Translations under genes and position numbers: made by a program | Part shown: positions 8,471 to 16,683 of the stretch, in pieces | How the letters are laid out: every line of letters starts with the position of its first letter | Numbering within the stretch: position 1 is the stretch's first letter | Notes under the pieces: generated by a model | Databases searched by the model: none | Seen by the model: only the letters and a program-made list of their open reading frames with translations | What the model was told of the DNA's origin: nothing | NCBI GenBank assembly: GCA_964465065.1 | Contig: CAYXHZ010000039.1 | Location: 1-29,009, forward strand | Direction of reading: 5' to 3' | From: CAYMND01 sp964465065 | GTDB taxonomy: Bacteria; Acidobacteriota; Aminicenantia; UBA2199 | DNA length: 29,009 nt

Positions 8471-8986
8471 TCAGCGTCGCAGGATCTGTTTCAGGCAGAA
8501 GGGGTCGCCGAGGATGTTCAGACAGTAATAGCGGGCAATCTCGATGCTCGGACAATCTTTTTTCAACCAGGTGATGATTATTTTCCGACCTTCTTTCCGC
8601 CATTCCCGTTCCAGATCGGCGTGACAGATCTTGCCCTGGCCACGGCGCAGGTGGTGGCAGAAACGGCATTCCAGGGGCTGCCATGCACTGCCGTGCAGTT
8701 CGCAAGCCGTGCCGTTCAGAAAGGTGCAGCCGTTATTCGAAAATTCCTGCAGGGCGAAGCCGCCCTCAGCCTGGCGGAAGGCCGGCGCCAGGACGGCGAA
8801 GGTTTTTTCCGGAGCCACTTCCAGCATCATGCGCGGACCCAGACCCGCTTCCAGGGCCAGCAGGGCCTGAGGCGGTGTCCACCAGCCGGGGCGTACGCAA
8901 TAACTGCGACAGATCTCGCAGGCGCATGGATCGGAGGGTGGATATTTTTTCAGCCAGGCCGCTTGGCTGTTTTTAATTTTGTTCAT
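8471..8986 (-). CDS. Cysteine-cluster protein, YkgJ-like metal-binding family
   Basis: The product has 171 residues with no signal peptide. Its N-terminal block is PCACEICRSYCVRPGWW with Cys21, Cys23, Cys26 and Cys30. A second block is NNGCTFLNGTACELHGS followed by PLECRFCHH and KICHAD. The spacing of the cysteines, with CELH and PLECRFCHH, resembles zinc/iron-chelating YkgJ-type cluster proteins. Proteins of this shape are usually annotated only as hypothetical. It is the first gene of the three-gene minus-strand operon with the AlaX-like and GNAT-YoaP genes, and it is divergent from the MFS transporter. A metal- or Fe-S-binding role is inferred from the cysteines only. Confidence 0.65.
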   Translation of the reverse strand: MNKIKNSQAAWLKKYPPSDPCACEICRSYCVRPGWWTPPQALLALEAGLGPRMMLEVAPEKTFAVLAPAFRQAEGGFALQEFSNNGCTFLNGTACELHGSAWQPLECRFCHHLRRGQGKICHADLEREWRKEGRKIIITWLKKDCPSIEIARYYCLNILGDPFCLKQILRR

Positions 8987-8994
8987 CGCTTTGG

Positions 8995-9000
8995 ATGATA
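8995..9000 (-). promoter_or_regulatory. -10 element close to the start codon of the Cys-cluster gene
   Basis: On the minus strand TATCAT (five of six consensus bases) lies eight bases before the ATG at 8986. No good -35 was found 16-18 bases upstream, only a run of nine T. There is no Shine-Dalgarno sequence, so the transcript could be nearly leaderless. Confidence 0.3.
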
Positions 9001-9023
9001 ACCGAAGGCGCTGGAAAAAAAAA

Positions 9024-9053
9024 CTGTCGGGCGGGCGGGGAACGTGCTAAGAT
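9024..9053 (+). promoter_or_regulatory. Extended -10 promoter for the MFS-rlmN transcript
   Basis: TGCTAAGAT (9045-9053) is an extended -10 (TGn plus TAAGAT) with a weak CTGTCG at 9024-9029 as -35. A transcript starting near 9060 places the GTG at 9087, with GCGAGG just upstream, in a normal leader. This argues against the upstream in-frame GTG at 9054, which would overlap the promoter. Confidence 0.4.
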
Positions 9054-9086
9054 GTGTCCTTTGGAAATGAAAAGAGCGAGGCTGCC

Positions 9087-10706
9087 GTGACGAAAGCATT
9101 GAAACGGACTCTGCGCGATTCCGCGCCCATGCGCTGGATCGTTTTGGTGATGGTCAGTCTGCTGATGTTTGCCACCTATTGGTTTTCCGATTTCCTGTCG
9201 GGGCTGAAACCCCTGATGGAAAGCCAGATGGGCATCAGCTCCAGTCAGTTCGGCACCCTTCTGGGCATGACGACCATCGCCAACGCCTTCGGCATGATCA
9301 TCATCGGCGGTATCATCCTCGATAAATGGGGTATCCGTCTCAACGCCATTGTCTTTGGTATCGTGACCGTCCTGGGCGGTGTGCTCACGGCTTTGGGCTC
9401 GGCCGGCACTTTTTCTGCGGATCCGGATTCCAGGCTGACTCTCATGATCGTCGGCCGGGTCATCTTCGGCGTCGGACTGGAGACGACCTGCGTACTGATA
9501 ACCCGTACCATCGTCAAATGGTTCAAAGGCTACGAGCTGGCTCTGGCCCTGGCCATCAGCCTGGGTATCGGCCGGCTGGGCACGGCCCTGGGGACGGCCA
9601 TATCCCCAGACATCGCCGGAGACAATCCGGCGACGGCCATTACCTTCGCCGCCGGGTTGTTGGTTTTGGGCGTTCTTTTTTTCTTTGTCTACCTGATCTT
9701 CGATGTCCGCATCGACAAACAGCAGCAAACGGCAGCCGATGAGATCGATGAAGAGAAGTTCCATCTGTCCGATCTGGCAAAACTGGCCGGCGACCGTTCC
9801 TTCTGGGCCATCACCCTGCTCTGCGTCGCCTTCTATTCGGCGGTTTTCCCCTTCATGCAATACGCACCGGATCTGCTGATCAACAAGTTCGGTTTCAGTT
9901 ACAACACTCCGGAAGCGGCCCGGATCGTTCTGCTGGGCAGTGCGACGCTGGGTGACATTTCGATTTATCTTCTCTTTTTCGTTTTCAGCATACTGTTTTC
10001 GTTTTTACCGGACATGGTCGGCAAGCGGTCCGCCAGACTGTCGGTCATGCTCTGCCTGCTTGCCGGACTGTCGGCCATTCTGTACGCGTTGCGCGCTCCC
10101 TTGACCATCTGGCTGCACAACGGCCCCAAGGCCGCTGGGCTGATTCCACTGGGCACCATCCTGTTCACACCGATATTCGGCCGTCTGGTCGATCGCAAAG
10201 GCCGGGCCGCCTCGCTGATGATGCTCGGTTCTCTGCTGCTCATCTTTGCCCACCTGGCTTTGTCGGTGTTGAGCTCCACCCTGCTCTGCTACATGGGACT
10301 GCTGGCACTGGGCATCGCCTTTTCGTTGGTGCCGGCGGCCATGTGGCCTGCCGTGGCCAAAATCGTTCCCGAACAGCGCATCGGGACGGCCTATGCGCTG
10401 ATGTTCACCGTTCAGAACTGGGGTCTGGGCATTTTTTACAAGGGTATTGGCTGGCTGTTGGAGAAGGTCAACCCCGACACGGTGGCGAAGATCCAGCAGA
10501 CCCGCGACGAGATGGCCGCCCGTGGCATCGAAAGCGATCAGATCGGCGAACAGATCCAGGCCATGCAACTGTCCGGTCAGTTGCCGAGCTACGATTACAC
10601 GGTTCCCATTCTGACGCTGGTGGCCTGCGGGCTGGTGTCCATCATCCTGGCCCTGTATTTGAAAAAAACCAGCCAGCGGCAGGGGTACGGCCTGGAGACG
10701 CCCTGA
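9087..10706 (+). CDS. MFS transporter (12-TM permease, substrate unknown)
   Basis: The product has 539 residues from a GTG at 9087. This start is chosen because GCGAGG lies five bases upstream and the predicted promoter overlaps the alternative GTG at 9054. About twelve hydrophobic segments are visible. MFS motif A occurs in both halves: GGIILDKWGIR after the second helix and FGRLVDRKGR after the eighth. There are charged loops at mid-protein (DVRIDKQQQTAADEIDEEKF) and near the C-terminus (TRDEMAARGIESDQIGEQIQ). The closest general resemblance is to nitrate/oxalate-type or other organic-anion MFS permeases, but no residue fixes the substrate. The gene is followed after 16 bases by rlmN, so both probably share one mRNA, which may reflect only tight packing. 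Confidence 0.82.
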   Translation: MTKALKRTLRDSAPMRWIVLVMVSLLMFATYWFSDFLSGLKPLMESQMGISSSQFGTLLGMTTIANAFGMIIIGGIILDKWGIRLNAIVFGIVTVLGGVLTALGSAGTFSADPDSRLTLMIVGRVIFGVGLETTCVLITRTIVKWFKGYELALALAISLGIGRLGTALGTAISPDIAGDNPATAITFAAGLLVLGVLFFFVYLIFDVRIDKQQQTAADEIDEEKFHLSDLAKLAGDRSFWAITLLCVAFYSAVFPFMQYAPDLLINKFGFSYNTPEAARIVLLGSATLGDISIYLLFFVFSILFSFLPDMVGKRSARLSVMLCLLAGLSAILYALRAPLTIWLHNGPKAAGLIPLGTILFTPIFGRLVDRKGRAASLMMLGSLLLIFAHLALSVLSSTLLCYMGLLALGIAFSLVPAAMWPAVAKIVPEQRIGTAYALMFTVQNWGLGIFYKGIGWLLEKVNPDTVAKIQQTRDEMAARGIESDQIGEQIQAMQLSGQLPSYDYTVPILTLVACGLVSIILALYLKKTSQRQGYGLETP

Positions 10707-10722
10707 TATCGAGAGCCGGGGC

Positions 10723-11745
10723 ATGACCGCTTTCTGCGAATTCAGTTACGACGAACTGGTCGGCTGGTTGCGCGACCACGATCTGAAGACCGGTCATGCC
10801 CAGACGCTGTGGCGGAATTTCTACCGTCATGGACAGAGCGGGTCGGGATCCGAATCGTCCGTTCCGGAGCGGGTTCGCTCTTGCCTGGACAGTCAACTGG
10901 ACTGGACGCCCGCATTGCAGGTGGAAAAGGTTCTCGAGAGCCGTGATGGCAGCAGAAAATTTCTTTTGCGCAGCCACGACGAACAGTTGGTCGAAACCGT
11001 TTTCATCCCCCAGGGGAATCGGCGCACGCTTTGCCTGTCCAGTCAACTGGGCTGCCCCTGGGCCTGCCGCTTCTGCGCCACCGGGGCGATGGGCTTGAGA
11101 CGCAACCTGAGCGCCGGCGAAATCGTCGCCCAGGTGCTGGCGGTGCAGACCGTTCTGGGGGAAAAAATCACCAACCTGGTCTTCATGGGTATGGGGGAAC
11201 CGCTGTCCAACCTGGACAATCTGTACAAAAGCCTGTCCATCCTGAGCCATCCCCTGGGAATGGCCGTTCCGCCCCGGCGGATCACCATCTCGACCATCGG
11301 TATCCTGCCGGGCTTGGAGACCTTCATCCGCAATCGCCTGCCGTACCCGCTGGCGGTTTCGCTGCACCACCACGATTCCGGGCTCAGACAGGAACTGATG
11401 CCCGGGACCGCGGCCCACCCCCTGCCCGCATTGCTGGAAACCCTGCAACGCTATACCTTGGAAATGAAACGGCCGGTTTTTCTCGAATACCTGCTGATCG
11501 GCGCTGTCAACGATTCGGCACATGACGCCCGGGCCTTGCTCGAACTGGTCGGTCAGCTGAACTGCCGGATCAACCTGATCCACTTTCATCCCCATGGCGA
11601 TGCGCCTTTCATCGCCTCGACCCGGCAACAGGAAAACGAATTCTACCGTTTGATTCAGGAGAGCGGAATCCCGGTGATCTTCCGCAAGAGTCGCGGTCTG
11701 GACATTCAGGCAGCCTGCGGGCAGCTGGCCGGCCGCCGGGTTTGA
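10723..11745 (+). CDS. rlmN: 23S rRNA (adenine2503-C2)-methyltransferase RlmN
   Basis: The product has 340 residues, the usual size. The radical-SAM cluster motif is SSQLGCPWACRFCATG, with Cys111, Cys115 and Cys118 holding the [4Fe-4S] cluster. Cys104 (TLCLSSQ) and Cys332 (DIQAACGQL) correspond to the two mechanistic cysteines of E. coli RlmN, Cys118 and Cys355. The SAM-binding segment FMGMGEPLSNLDN and the later LAVSLHHHD and LLIGAVNDS are typical. RlmN makes 2-methyladenosine at A2503 of 23S rRNA and at A37 of some tRNAs. A Cfr resistance enzyme would share the cluster, but the housekeeping context and length favour RlmN. It lies 16 bases after the MFS gene. Confidence 0.93.
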   Translation: MTAFCEFSYDELVGWLRDHDLKTGHAQTLWRNFYRHGQSGSGSESSVPERVRSCLDSQLDWTPALQVEKVLESRDGSRKFLLRSHDEQLVETVFIPQGNRRTLCLSSQLGCPWACRFCATGAMGLRRNLSAGEIVAQVLAVQTVLGEKITNLVFMGMGEPLSNLDNLYKSLSILSHPLGMAVPPRRITISTIGILPGLETFIRNRLPYPLAVSLHHHDSGLRQELMPGTAAHPLPALLETLQRYTLEMKRPVFLEYLLIGAVNDSAHDARALLELVGQLNCRINLIHFHPHGDAPFIASTRQQENEFYRLIQESGIPVIFRKSRGLDIQAACGQLAGRRV

Positions 11746-11751
11746 TTTTTT
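11729..11751 (+). terminator. Possible weak terminator overlapping the rlmN stop
   Basis: A short GC stem CCGG-ccg-CCGG (11729-11739) is followed by GTTTGATTTTTT. The T-rich stretch includes the rlmN stop codon at 11743-11745. The stem is only four pairs, so efficiency is doubtful. Confidence 0.3.
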
Positions 11752-11755
11752 CGAG

Positions 11756-11784
11756 TCGAGTATTGTTGCCGGAACATGTATAAT
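11756..11784 (+). promoter_or_regulatory. Promoter of the NSS-family symporter gene
   Basis: A perfect TATAAT -10 lies at 11779-11784, about 30 bases before the start codon. The -35 at 17-base spacing (TCGAGT, 11756-11761) is poor. A GGAGG ribosome site follows at 11804-11808. Confidence 0.45.
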
Positions 11785-11815
11785 CAGTAATCGGTTTGTA
11801 CACGGAGGCAAACAC

Positions 11816-13489
11816 ATGACCGTATCGGCCGGTTTAACCATGATCCTTTGCTGGAGCGCCATCATCGCTCTGACTCTGTACTGCTTCGTGAAAATTATCC
11901 ATGCCAAGAAAAAGATGACTGCGGCCGGCAGTTCCGACGGTCAGGGACGGGAAGTCTGGGCTTCCCGTTTCGGTCTGATCATGGCCATGGCCGGCAACGC
12001 CATCGGTTTGGGCAATTTCCTGCGTTTCCCGGTCAAGGCGGCCCAGAACGGAGGCGGCGCCTTCATGATTCCCTATTTCTGCGCCTTGCTGCTGCTGGGG
12101 GTGCCGATGATGTGGGTCGAATGGACCATCGGTCGCTACGGCGGCCGCTACGGCCACGGCTCCACGCCGGGAATGCTGCATGTGCTGTGGAAGAATCGCC
12201 TCGCCAAGTATCTGGGCGCTCTGGGCATATTTCTGCCGTTTTCCATCGCCGTGTATTACATATTCATCGAATCCTGGACACTGGCCTACACCTTCTTTTC
12301 CGGGACCGGCCGTTATTGGGGGCTCGGCTCGCAGGACGCAATGGCCCGGTTTCTGGCCGGTTACCAGGGGCGGGAGAGCAACGAATTTTTTTCTACCATC
12401 CTGCTGGCGGTCATCTTTTTGCTGATCACGGTGGCCTGCAATTATTATTTTCTGTACAAGGGCATTTCCAAAGGCATCGAGCTGCTCGGCAAAATCGGCA
12501 TGCCGCTGCTGTTCATTTTCGCCGTTATGCTGGTGATCCGCATTCTGACGCTCGGCGCTCCGGATCCGGCCTTACCGGAGAACAATGTCTGGCGAGGTAT
12601 GGCTTATATCTGGCAACCCGATTTCAGTCTGCTGAAAAACGCCAATGTCTGGCTGGCGGCCGCCGGGCAGATCTTCTTCACGCTCAGCCTCGGGCAGGGC
12701 ATGCTCAACACCTACGCTTCCTACCTCAAGGAGAAGGACGATGTGGCTCTGAACGGTCTGTCCACCGCCGCCACCAACGAATTCGCCGAGGTGATCCTGG
12801 GTGGAACCATCGCCATCCCGGTGGCCGTGGCTTTCTTCGGCTTGTCGCAAACCAGGCTGATCGCCGCTGGCGGGTCGTTCAACCTCGGCTTCGTGTCTAT
12901 GCCGGTGATCTTCCAGAAACTGCCCCTGGGCCAGCTGTTCGGCTCGATGTGGTTCATGCTGCTGTTCATCGCCGGCATCACTTCGTCGGTGGCCCTGAGT
13001 TCGCCGCTGGTGGCCTTCTTGCAGGACGAACTCGGCTGGAGCCGTAAAAAGGCGGTCAACCGGGTCATCGCTTTCATGGTCCTGGCCACTTCGCTGGTGG
13101 TGGCCTTCTTCAGATTCGGTTTTCTGGACGAGATGGATTTCTGGCTGGGCACCTTCGGCATCTGTGTCTTCGCCGCCATCGAAATCGTGGTGTTTTCCTG
13201 GGTGTTCGGGGTCAAACGCGGCTGGGAGGAACTTCACAAGGGCGCCGACATCCGGGTTCCGGGGATTTTCAAGTTCGTGCTGCGCTACGTCACGCCGGTC
13301 TACCTGCTGGTGCTGCTGGGGGCATGGACCTACCAGGAAGCCATCGGCAAGTTCTTCATGCGCGGGGAAGCGACCCAAAACAAGCCGTACCTGTGGGGAG
13401 CCCGCGCTCTGATGGCGATCATATTGCTGACCACGCTCTGGCTGGTTCACTACGCCTGGAAGCGGAAAAAGACTCCCGTTCAGGAGTGA
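11816..13489 (+). CDS. Sodium-dependent transporter, NSS/SNF family, with extra N-terminal helix
   Basis: The product has 557 residues; the ATG at 11816 follows GGAGG. The family hallmark is the unwound first core helix, AMAGNAIGLGNFLRFP followed by QNGGGAFMIPYF, which forms sodium and substrate sites in LeuT-like transporters. SSVALSSPLVAFLQDELGWS matches the sodium-site helix 8 region. NSS proteins carry amino acids or similar solutes with Na+. An additional hydrophobic segment at about residues 5-26 (ILCWSAIIALTLYCFVKIIH) precedes the core and is joined by a short charged linker. It resembles the separate small subunit (MetS type) seen with some bacterial methionine/alanine NSS transporters. 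The substrate is not determined. The 3' end overlaps the convergent pgsA by ten bases. Confidence 0.88.
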   Translation: MTVSAGLTMILCWSAIIALTLYCFVKIIHAKKKMTAAGSSDGQGREVWASRFGLIMAMAGNAIGLGNFLRFPVKAAQNGGGAFMIPYFCALLLLGVPMMWVEWTIGRYGGRYGHGSTPGMLHVLWKNRLAKYLGALGIFLPFSIAVYYIFIESWTLAYTFFSGTGRYWGLGSQDAMARFLAGYQGRESNEFFSTILLAVIFLLITVACNYYFLYKGISKGIELLGKIGMPLLFIFAVMLVIRILTLGAPDPALPENNVWRGMAYIWQPDFSLLKNANVWLAAAGQIFFTLSLGQGMLNTYASYLKEKDDVALNGLSTAATNEFAEVILGGTIAIPVAVAFFGLSQTRLIAAGGSFNLGFVSMPVIFQKLPLGQLFGSMWFMLLFIAGITSSVALSSPLVAFLQDELGWSRKKAVNRVIAFMVLATSLVVAFFRFGFLDEMDFWLGTFGICVFAAIEIVVFSWVFGVKRGWEELHKGADIRVPGIFKFVLRYVTPVYLLVLLGAWTYQEAIGKFFMRGEATQNKPYLWGARALMAIILLTTLWLVHYAWKRKKTPVQE

Positions 13490-14061
13490 ATCCGGAATTT
13501 TTCTTTCCTCTTCATGGCGCGGCGGATAGGCAGATAATCCATAACGGAGTACAGGGCCAGGCAGGCGCCGATGTTGAGCGTCAATTCTCCCAGACCCTGG
13601 ACGATGTCCGAACCGGAGACATGGGGCGAGATCAGCAGCAGGGCGATGCCCAGCCACTGGCAATCGGTTTTGATCTTGGCGCTCACGGAAGCCGAAAACG
13701 ACATGCCCTGCTGCAGGGCCTGCCAGCGCCAGACCGAGATCAGCAGCTCACGGAAGACGATGATCAGCACGGCCGCCAGCGGAGCGCGGCCACGGGCACT
13801 CAGTACCAGCAGAGTGGACAGGGCCAGCAGTTTGTCGGCCAGAGGATCGAGAAATTTGCCCAGATCGCTGACCTGATTGAAACGGCGGGCCACGTAGCCG
13901 TCGACGGCGTCGGTCAGCACGGCCAGGGTCAGCAGCACGAGGGTGAACAATCCTCCGCCGCGCCGGTTGAACAGCAGGGGCAGGAGGACGAACGGCGTCA
14001 GCAGGAAGCGGCTGATGGTGATCCAGGTGGCCGGGGTGATGTCGGAAAACCGGTGTTTCAT
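13480..14061 (-). CDS. pgsA: CDP-diacylglycerol-glycerol-3-phosphate 3-phosphatidyltransferase
   Basis: The product has 193 residues with about five membrane helices. The CDP-alcohol phosphatidyltransferase motif is complete: Asp51, Asp54-Gly55, Ala58-Arg59, Gly68, Asp72 and Asp76 (in DAVDGYVARRF and DLGKFLDPLADK). The size, the N-terminal NPATWITISR-like start (TPATWITISRFLLTPF) and FRELLISVWR fit PgsA, which makes phosphatidylglycerol phosphate from CDP-diacylglycerol and glycerol-3-phosphate in the inner membrane. Other CDP-alcohol transferases share the motif, so the exact substrate is a family-level assignment. It is the last gene of the long minus-strand block, 18 bases after the cupin gene, and its stop overlaps the convergent symporter gene by ten bases. 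Confidence 0.85.
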   Translation of the reverse strand: MKHRFSDITPATWITISRFLLTPFVLLPLLFNRRGGGLFTLVLLTLAVLTDAVDGYVARRFNQVSDLGKFLDPLADKLLALSTLLVLSARGRAPLAAVLIIVFRELLISVWRWQALQQGMSFSASVSAKIKTDCQWLGIALLLISPHVSGSDIVQGLGELTLNIGACLALYSVMDYLPIRRAMKRKEKFRIHS

Positions 14062-14079
14062 TTGGTGCTGGAGCGGGGT

Positions 14080-14424
14080 CTATGCCAAAAAGATGGTCTT
14101 TTTGTCCGGCCGCGGCGCCTTGATGATCATGAAGACCAGATCGGTCCGAGCTTCGTTATACCAGCAATGGAGGATGTCCTTGGGACTTTCGACCAGGGTG
14201 CGGGGACCGACTTCCGCTTTTTCGTCGCCGATCTGAACGATTCCGGTTCCTTCCAGCACAAAAAAGGCCACGTCCACCGGCGTGATGTGCTTTTTCAGCG
14301 CCTGACCCGGTTTCAAGGTGATCACGCTCACGACCGCCTGCGCCGTGTTGTACAGGTTGCGGGCGTCCACGTGGTGGGCCGTCTCCATAATCGCTTGTTC
14401 GGACAATTTCTTGAGTACGATCAT
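14080..14424 (-). CDS. Small single-domain cupin protein
   Basis: The product has 114 residues; AAGGAG lies eight bases before the ATG. Cupin motif 1 is seen in degenerate form as PGQALKKHITPVDVAFFVLE followed by GTG, with one His and one Glu of the usual HxH...E set. Motif 2 is SPKDILHCWYN with the conserved Pro, His and Asn. The fold is well supported, but only two or three metal ligands remain. Such small cupins act as metal-dependent enzymes or ligand sensors. It lies 43 bases downstream of the last efflux permease and 18 bases upstream of pgsA. Its strong ribosome site and the larger gap suggest it may be expressed partly separately. Confidence 0.72.
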   Translation of the reverse strand: MIVLKKLSEQAIMETAHHVDARNLYNTAQAVVSVITLKPGQALKKHITPVDVAFFVLEGTGIVQIGDEKAEVGPRTLVESPKDILHCWYNEARTDLVFMIIKAPRPDKKTIFLA

Positions 14425-14467
14425 CGGCTTCTCCTTGTTTATAGTATTGGTTTGAATCGATATTTTT

Positions 14468-15568
14468 TCATCTGCGGATGAGGCGGCGGAAACTCAGGGC
14501 CGACAGACTCAGGATCACGGTGGCGATCAGGGCCAGGATGGCCAGTTCGTCCTTTATCTGCTCCCAGCCGTTGCCCTTGAGCAGGATATCGCGGATGGTC
14601 TGGATGAGGTGGCGCAGAGGGTTGATCACGGACAGCCTTTCGACGAATGGGGCCATGGACTCGATCGGAGTGAACAGGCCGGACAGGAGGATGAAGGTGA
14701 TCATCGAGAACCAGGAGAAAAACAGGGCCTGCTGCTGGGTACGCGCCAGGGTCGAGATGAGCAGGGCGTAGGCCAGGATGGCGCACAGAAACAGTACAGC
14801 GGCCGTGAACAGCCAGATCAGCGAGCCACGGAACGGGATGCCGAACCACAGTTTTACGACCAGCAGGCCCAGGCTCATCTGCACCATGCCGACAATGCCC
14901 ATGGGCAGGGCCTTGCCCAGGTAGATCTCCAGCGGGGACAGGGGGGAAATCAGCAGGGTGTCGATCGTCTGCTGCTCCCGTTCCCGGACCAGGGATACCG
15001 AAGTCAGAAACAGGCTGAGAATGGTCAGCAGCAGGGCGACGATTCCCGGCCCCATAGTGTTGATGCTGAGCAGGTCGGGATTGAAGCGGATCAGGGTGGT
15101 CGCCGATACTTGCCCGGCGCCGGTTTTGGGCAGGAGCGCTTCGATGCGGCTGCGGATGATGCCGCTCAGGTAGCCGGCGGATACGGCCGAGGTGTTGGCG
15201 TCCACGCCATCGACCTCGATGAGGATACGCGGCAGGCCCAGGCTGTTTTTGTCCAGGCCGAATGGCCTTTTCAGGCGCAACACCGCCATGGCGCGGTTCG
15301 TCTTGAACAGCAGGTCGGCCGAGAAGGGTTCGGGGGACAATTTGGTGATGGAAAACAAGGGCGAGGCCTTGATCCGCGAGATCAGTTCCCGGCTGAACTC
15401 GTTACGGACCTCGTCCTGGACGGCCAGGCTGATGTGGTTGATGTCGGTGCGCACGACGTAGCCGAGCATGATGATCTGTATCAGCGGGGCGATGAACAGC
15501 AGCGGCAGGAGTTCACGCTGCCGGAAAATTTCAATCAGTTCCTTGCGGACCAGGTAAAAGAGCTTCAT
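14468..15568 (-). CDS. ABC-2 type efflux permease (second of pair, YbhR/YbhS-like)
   Basis: The product has 366 residues. The ATG at 15568 overlaps the preceding stop in an ATGA. One N-terminal helix (LLPLLFIAPLIQIIMLGY) is followed by an extracytoplasmic domain of about 150 residues (DINHISLAVQDEVRNEFSRE to about 170) and then five or six helices. Cytoplasmic VREREQQTIDTLLISPLSPL and later LSGLFTPIESMAPF with LSVINPLRHLIQTIRD are typical of ABC-2 exporters of the YbhS/YbhR type. Together with the neighbouring permease it should form a heterodimeric membrane channel driven by the two ATPases upstream. The E. coli relatives export xenobiotics or cations, but the natural substrate here is unknown. 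It ends the efflux part of the operon. Confidence 0.86.
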   Translation of the reverse strand: MKLFYLVRKELIEIFRQRELLPLLFIAPLIQIIMLGYVVRTDINHISLAVQDEVRNEFSRELISRIKASPLFSITKLSPEPFSADLLFKTNRAMAVLRLKRPFGLDKNSLGLPRILIEVDGVDANTSAVSAGYLSGIIRSRIEALLPKTGAGQVSATTLIRFNPDLLSINTMGPGIVALLLTILSLFLTSVSLVREREQQTIDTLLISPLSPLEIYLGKALPMGIVGMVQMSLGLLVVKLWFGIPFRGSLIWLFTAAVLFLCAILAYALLISTLARTQQQALFFSWFSMITFILLSGLFTPIESMAPFVERLSVINPLRHLIQTIRDILLKGNGWEQIKDELAILALIATVILSLSALSFRRLIRR

Positions 15569-16683
15569 GATTGGATCTCCCTTTTCCGGGTGAAGATGAG
15601 TATCGCCAGAACCTGCAGAATCAATGCGAACAGGAACATGGCCAGGCCCTGCCAGAGGAAATGGCCGACGCTGGCGCCCTTGAGGGCCACACCGCGGATG
15701 ATCTGCAGAAAGTAGGTGGCCGGAACCAGTTTGGACAGGCCCTGGAGGATGGGGTGCAGCGAACTGAGCGGGAAGATGAACCCCGACAGCATGATCGACG
15801 GCAGGAGCGTGGCCAGGAGGGTGGCGAACATGGCGGTTTTCTGGTTGGAAGCGGCAGTGGAGATGAGAATGCCCAGGGCCAGGCCGGAAAAAACGAACAG
15901 CAGGGAAAAGGGGAACAGGACCAGGAGCGATCCGCGGAAGGGAATCTCGAACCACAAGACGGCCGCGGCCAGAATGAGCGCTTCGACCACCAGCGAAACC
16001 AGGATGTAGGGCAGAGTCTTACCGAAGATGATCTCCCAGGAACGCAAGGGCGAGATGAACAGCAGGTCGATCGAGCCGTTCTCCTTTTCGCGCGATATGC
16101 TGAGTGAAGTCAGCAGGGCCGATATCATCACCAGCAGGATGGCGACCAGGCCGGGAACGAAAAAATCGGCGCTTTTCAGGCCGGGATTGTAGTGAATGTG
16201 GGTGGTGACAGCCGCCAGAATGTTTGCCGGTGTGCGGTCCTGATTGAACTCGCTCAGAAAGCGGGAATTGGTCTGATGGATGCGGGTGGCCATGTTGGTG
16301 TTGCTGCCGTCCAGGATGAAACTCAGGCGGTTCCGGCTGGATTCGCTGGCGTCAGGATCAAAATCCCGGGGAATGATGAGCGCCTGGTGATACTTACCGT
16401 CGCGGATGCCCGATTCGGCCATGATCGTGCCCGAGGCGCTGTCGGTCGCAACGATGCGGCAGCGGTAGACATCGCCGCTGGCCAGATGACGGATCAAGTC
16501 CCGGCTCAGTTCGTTGCGGGCGTCATCGACGATGAGTGTCCGGACATTGGTCAGATCGAAGCTCAATGCGTAACTGTACAGCAGGACCATGACCAGCGGC
16601 AGCAGGAAGACGATGGTCAGGCTGGCGGGGTCGCGCAGGATATGGGCGAATTCCTTTCTGGATACGGCCAGCATGCGTTTCAT
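15565..16683 (-). CDS. ABC-2 type efflux permease (first of pair, YbhS/YbhR-like)
   Basis: The product has 372 residues. It begins with MKRMLAVSRKEFAHILRDP, then the helix FLLPLVMVLLYSYALSF, a large extracytoplasmic domain with VDDARNELSRDLIRHL (about 45-170), and a C-terminal membrane part with SREKENGSIDLLFISPLRSW, MLSGFIFPLSSLHP and LVPATYFLQIIRGVALKG. This is the standard layout of ABC-2 permeases of drug or lipid export. It overlaps the ATPase gene upstream and the sister permease downstream by four bases each (ATGA), implying translational coupling and a fixed stoichiometry. It is similar in plan to its neighbour but not near-identical, so the pair is an old duplication. Confidence 0.87.
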   Translation of the reverse strand: MKRMLAVSRKEFAHILRDPASLTIVFLLPLVMVLLYSYALSFDLTNVRTLIVDDARNELSRDLIRHLASGDVYRCRIVATDSASGTIMAESGIRDGKYHQALIIPRDFDPDASESSRNRLSFILDGSNTNMATRIHQTNSRFLSEFNQDRTPANILAAVTTHIHYNPGLKSADFFVPGLVAILLVMISALLTSLSISREKENGSIDLLFISPLRSWEIIFGKTLPYILVSLVVEALILAAAVLWFEIPFRGSLLVLFPFSLLFVFSGLALGILISTAASNQKTAMFATLLATLLPSIMLSGFIFPLSSLHPILQGLSKLVPATYFLQIIRGVALKGASVGHFLWQGLAMFLFALILQVLAILIFTRKREIQS

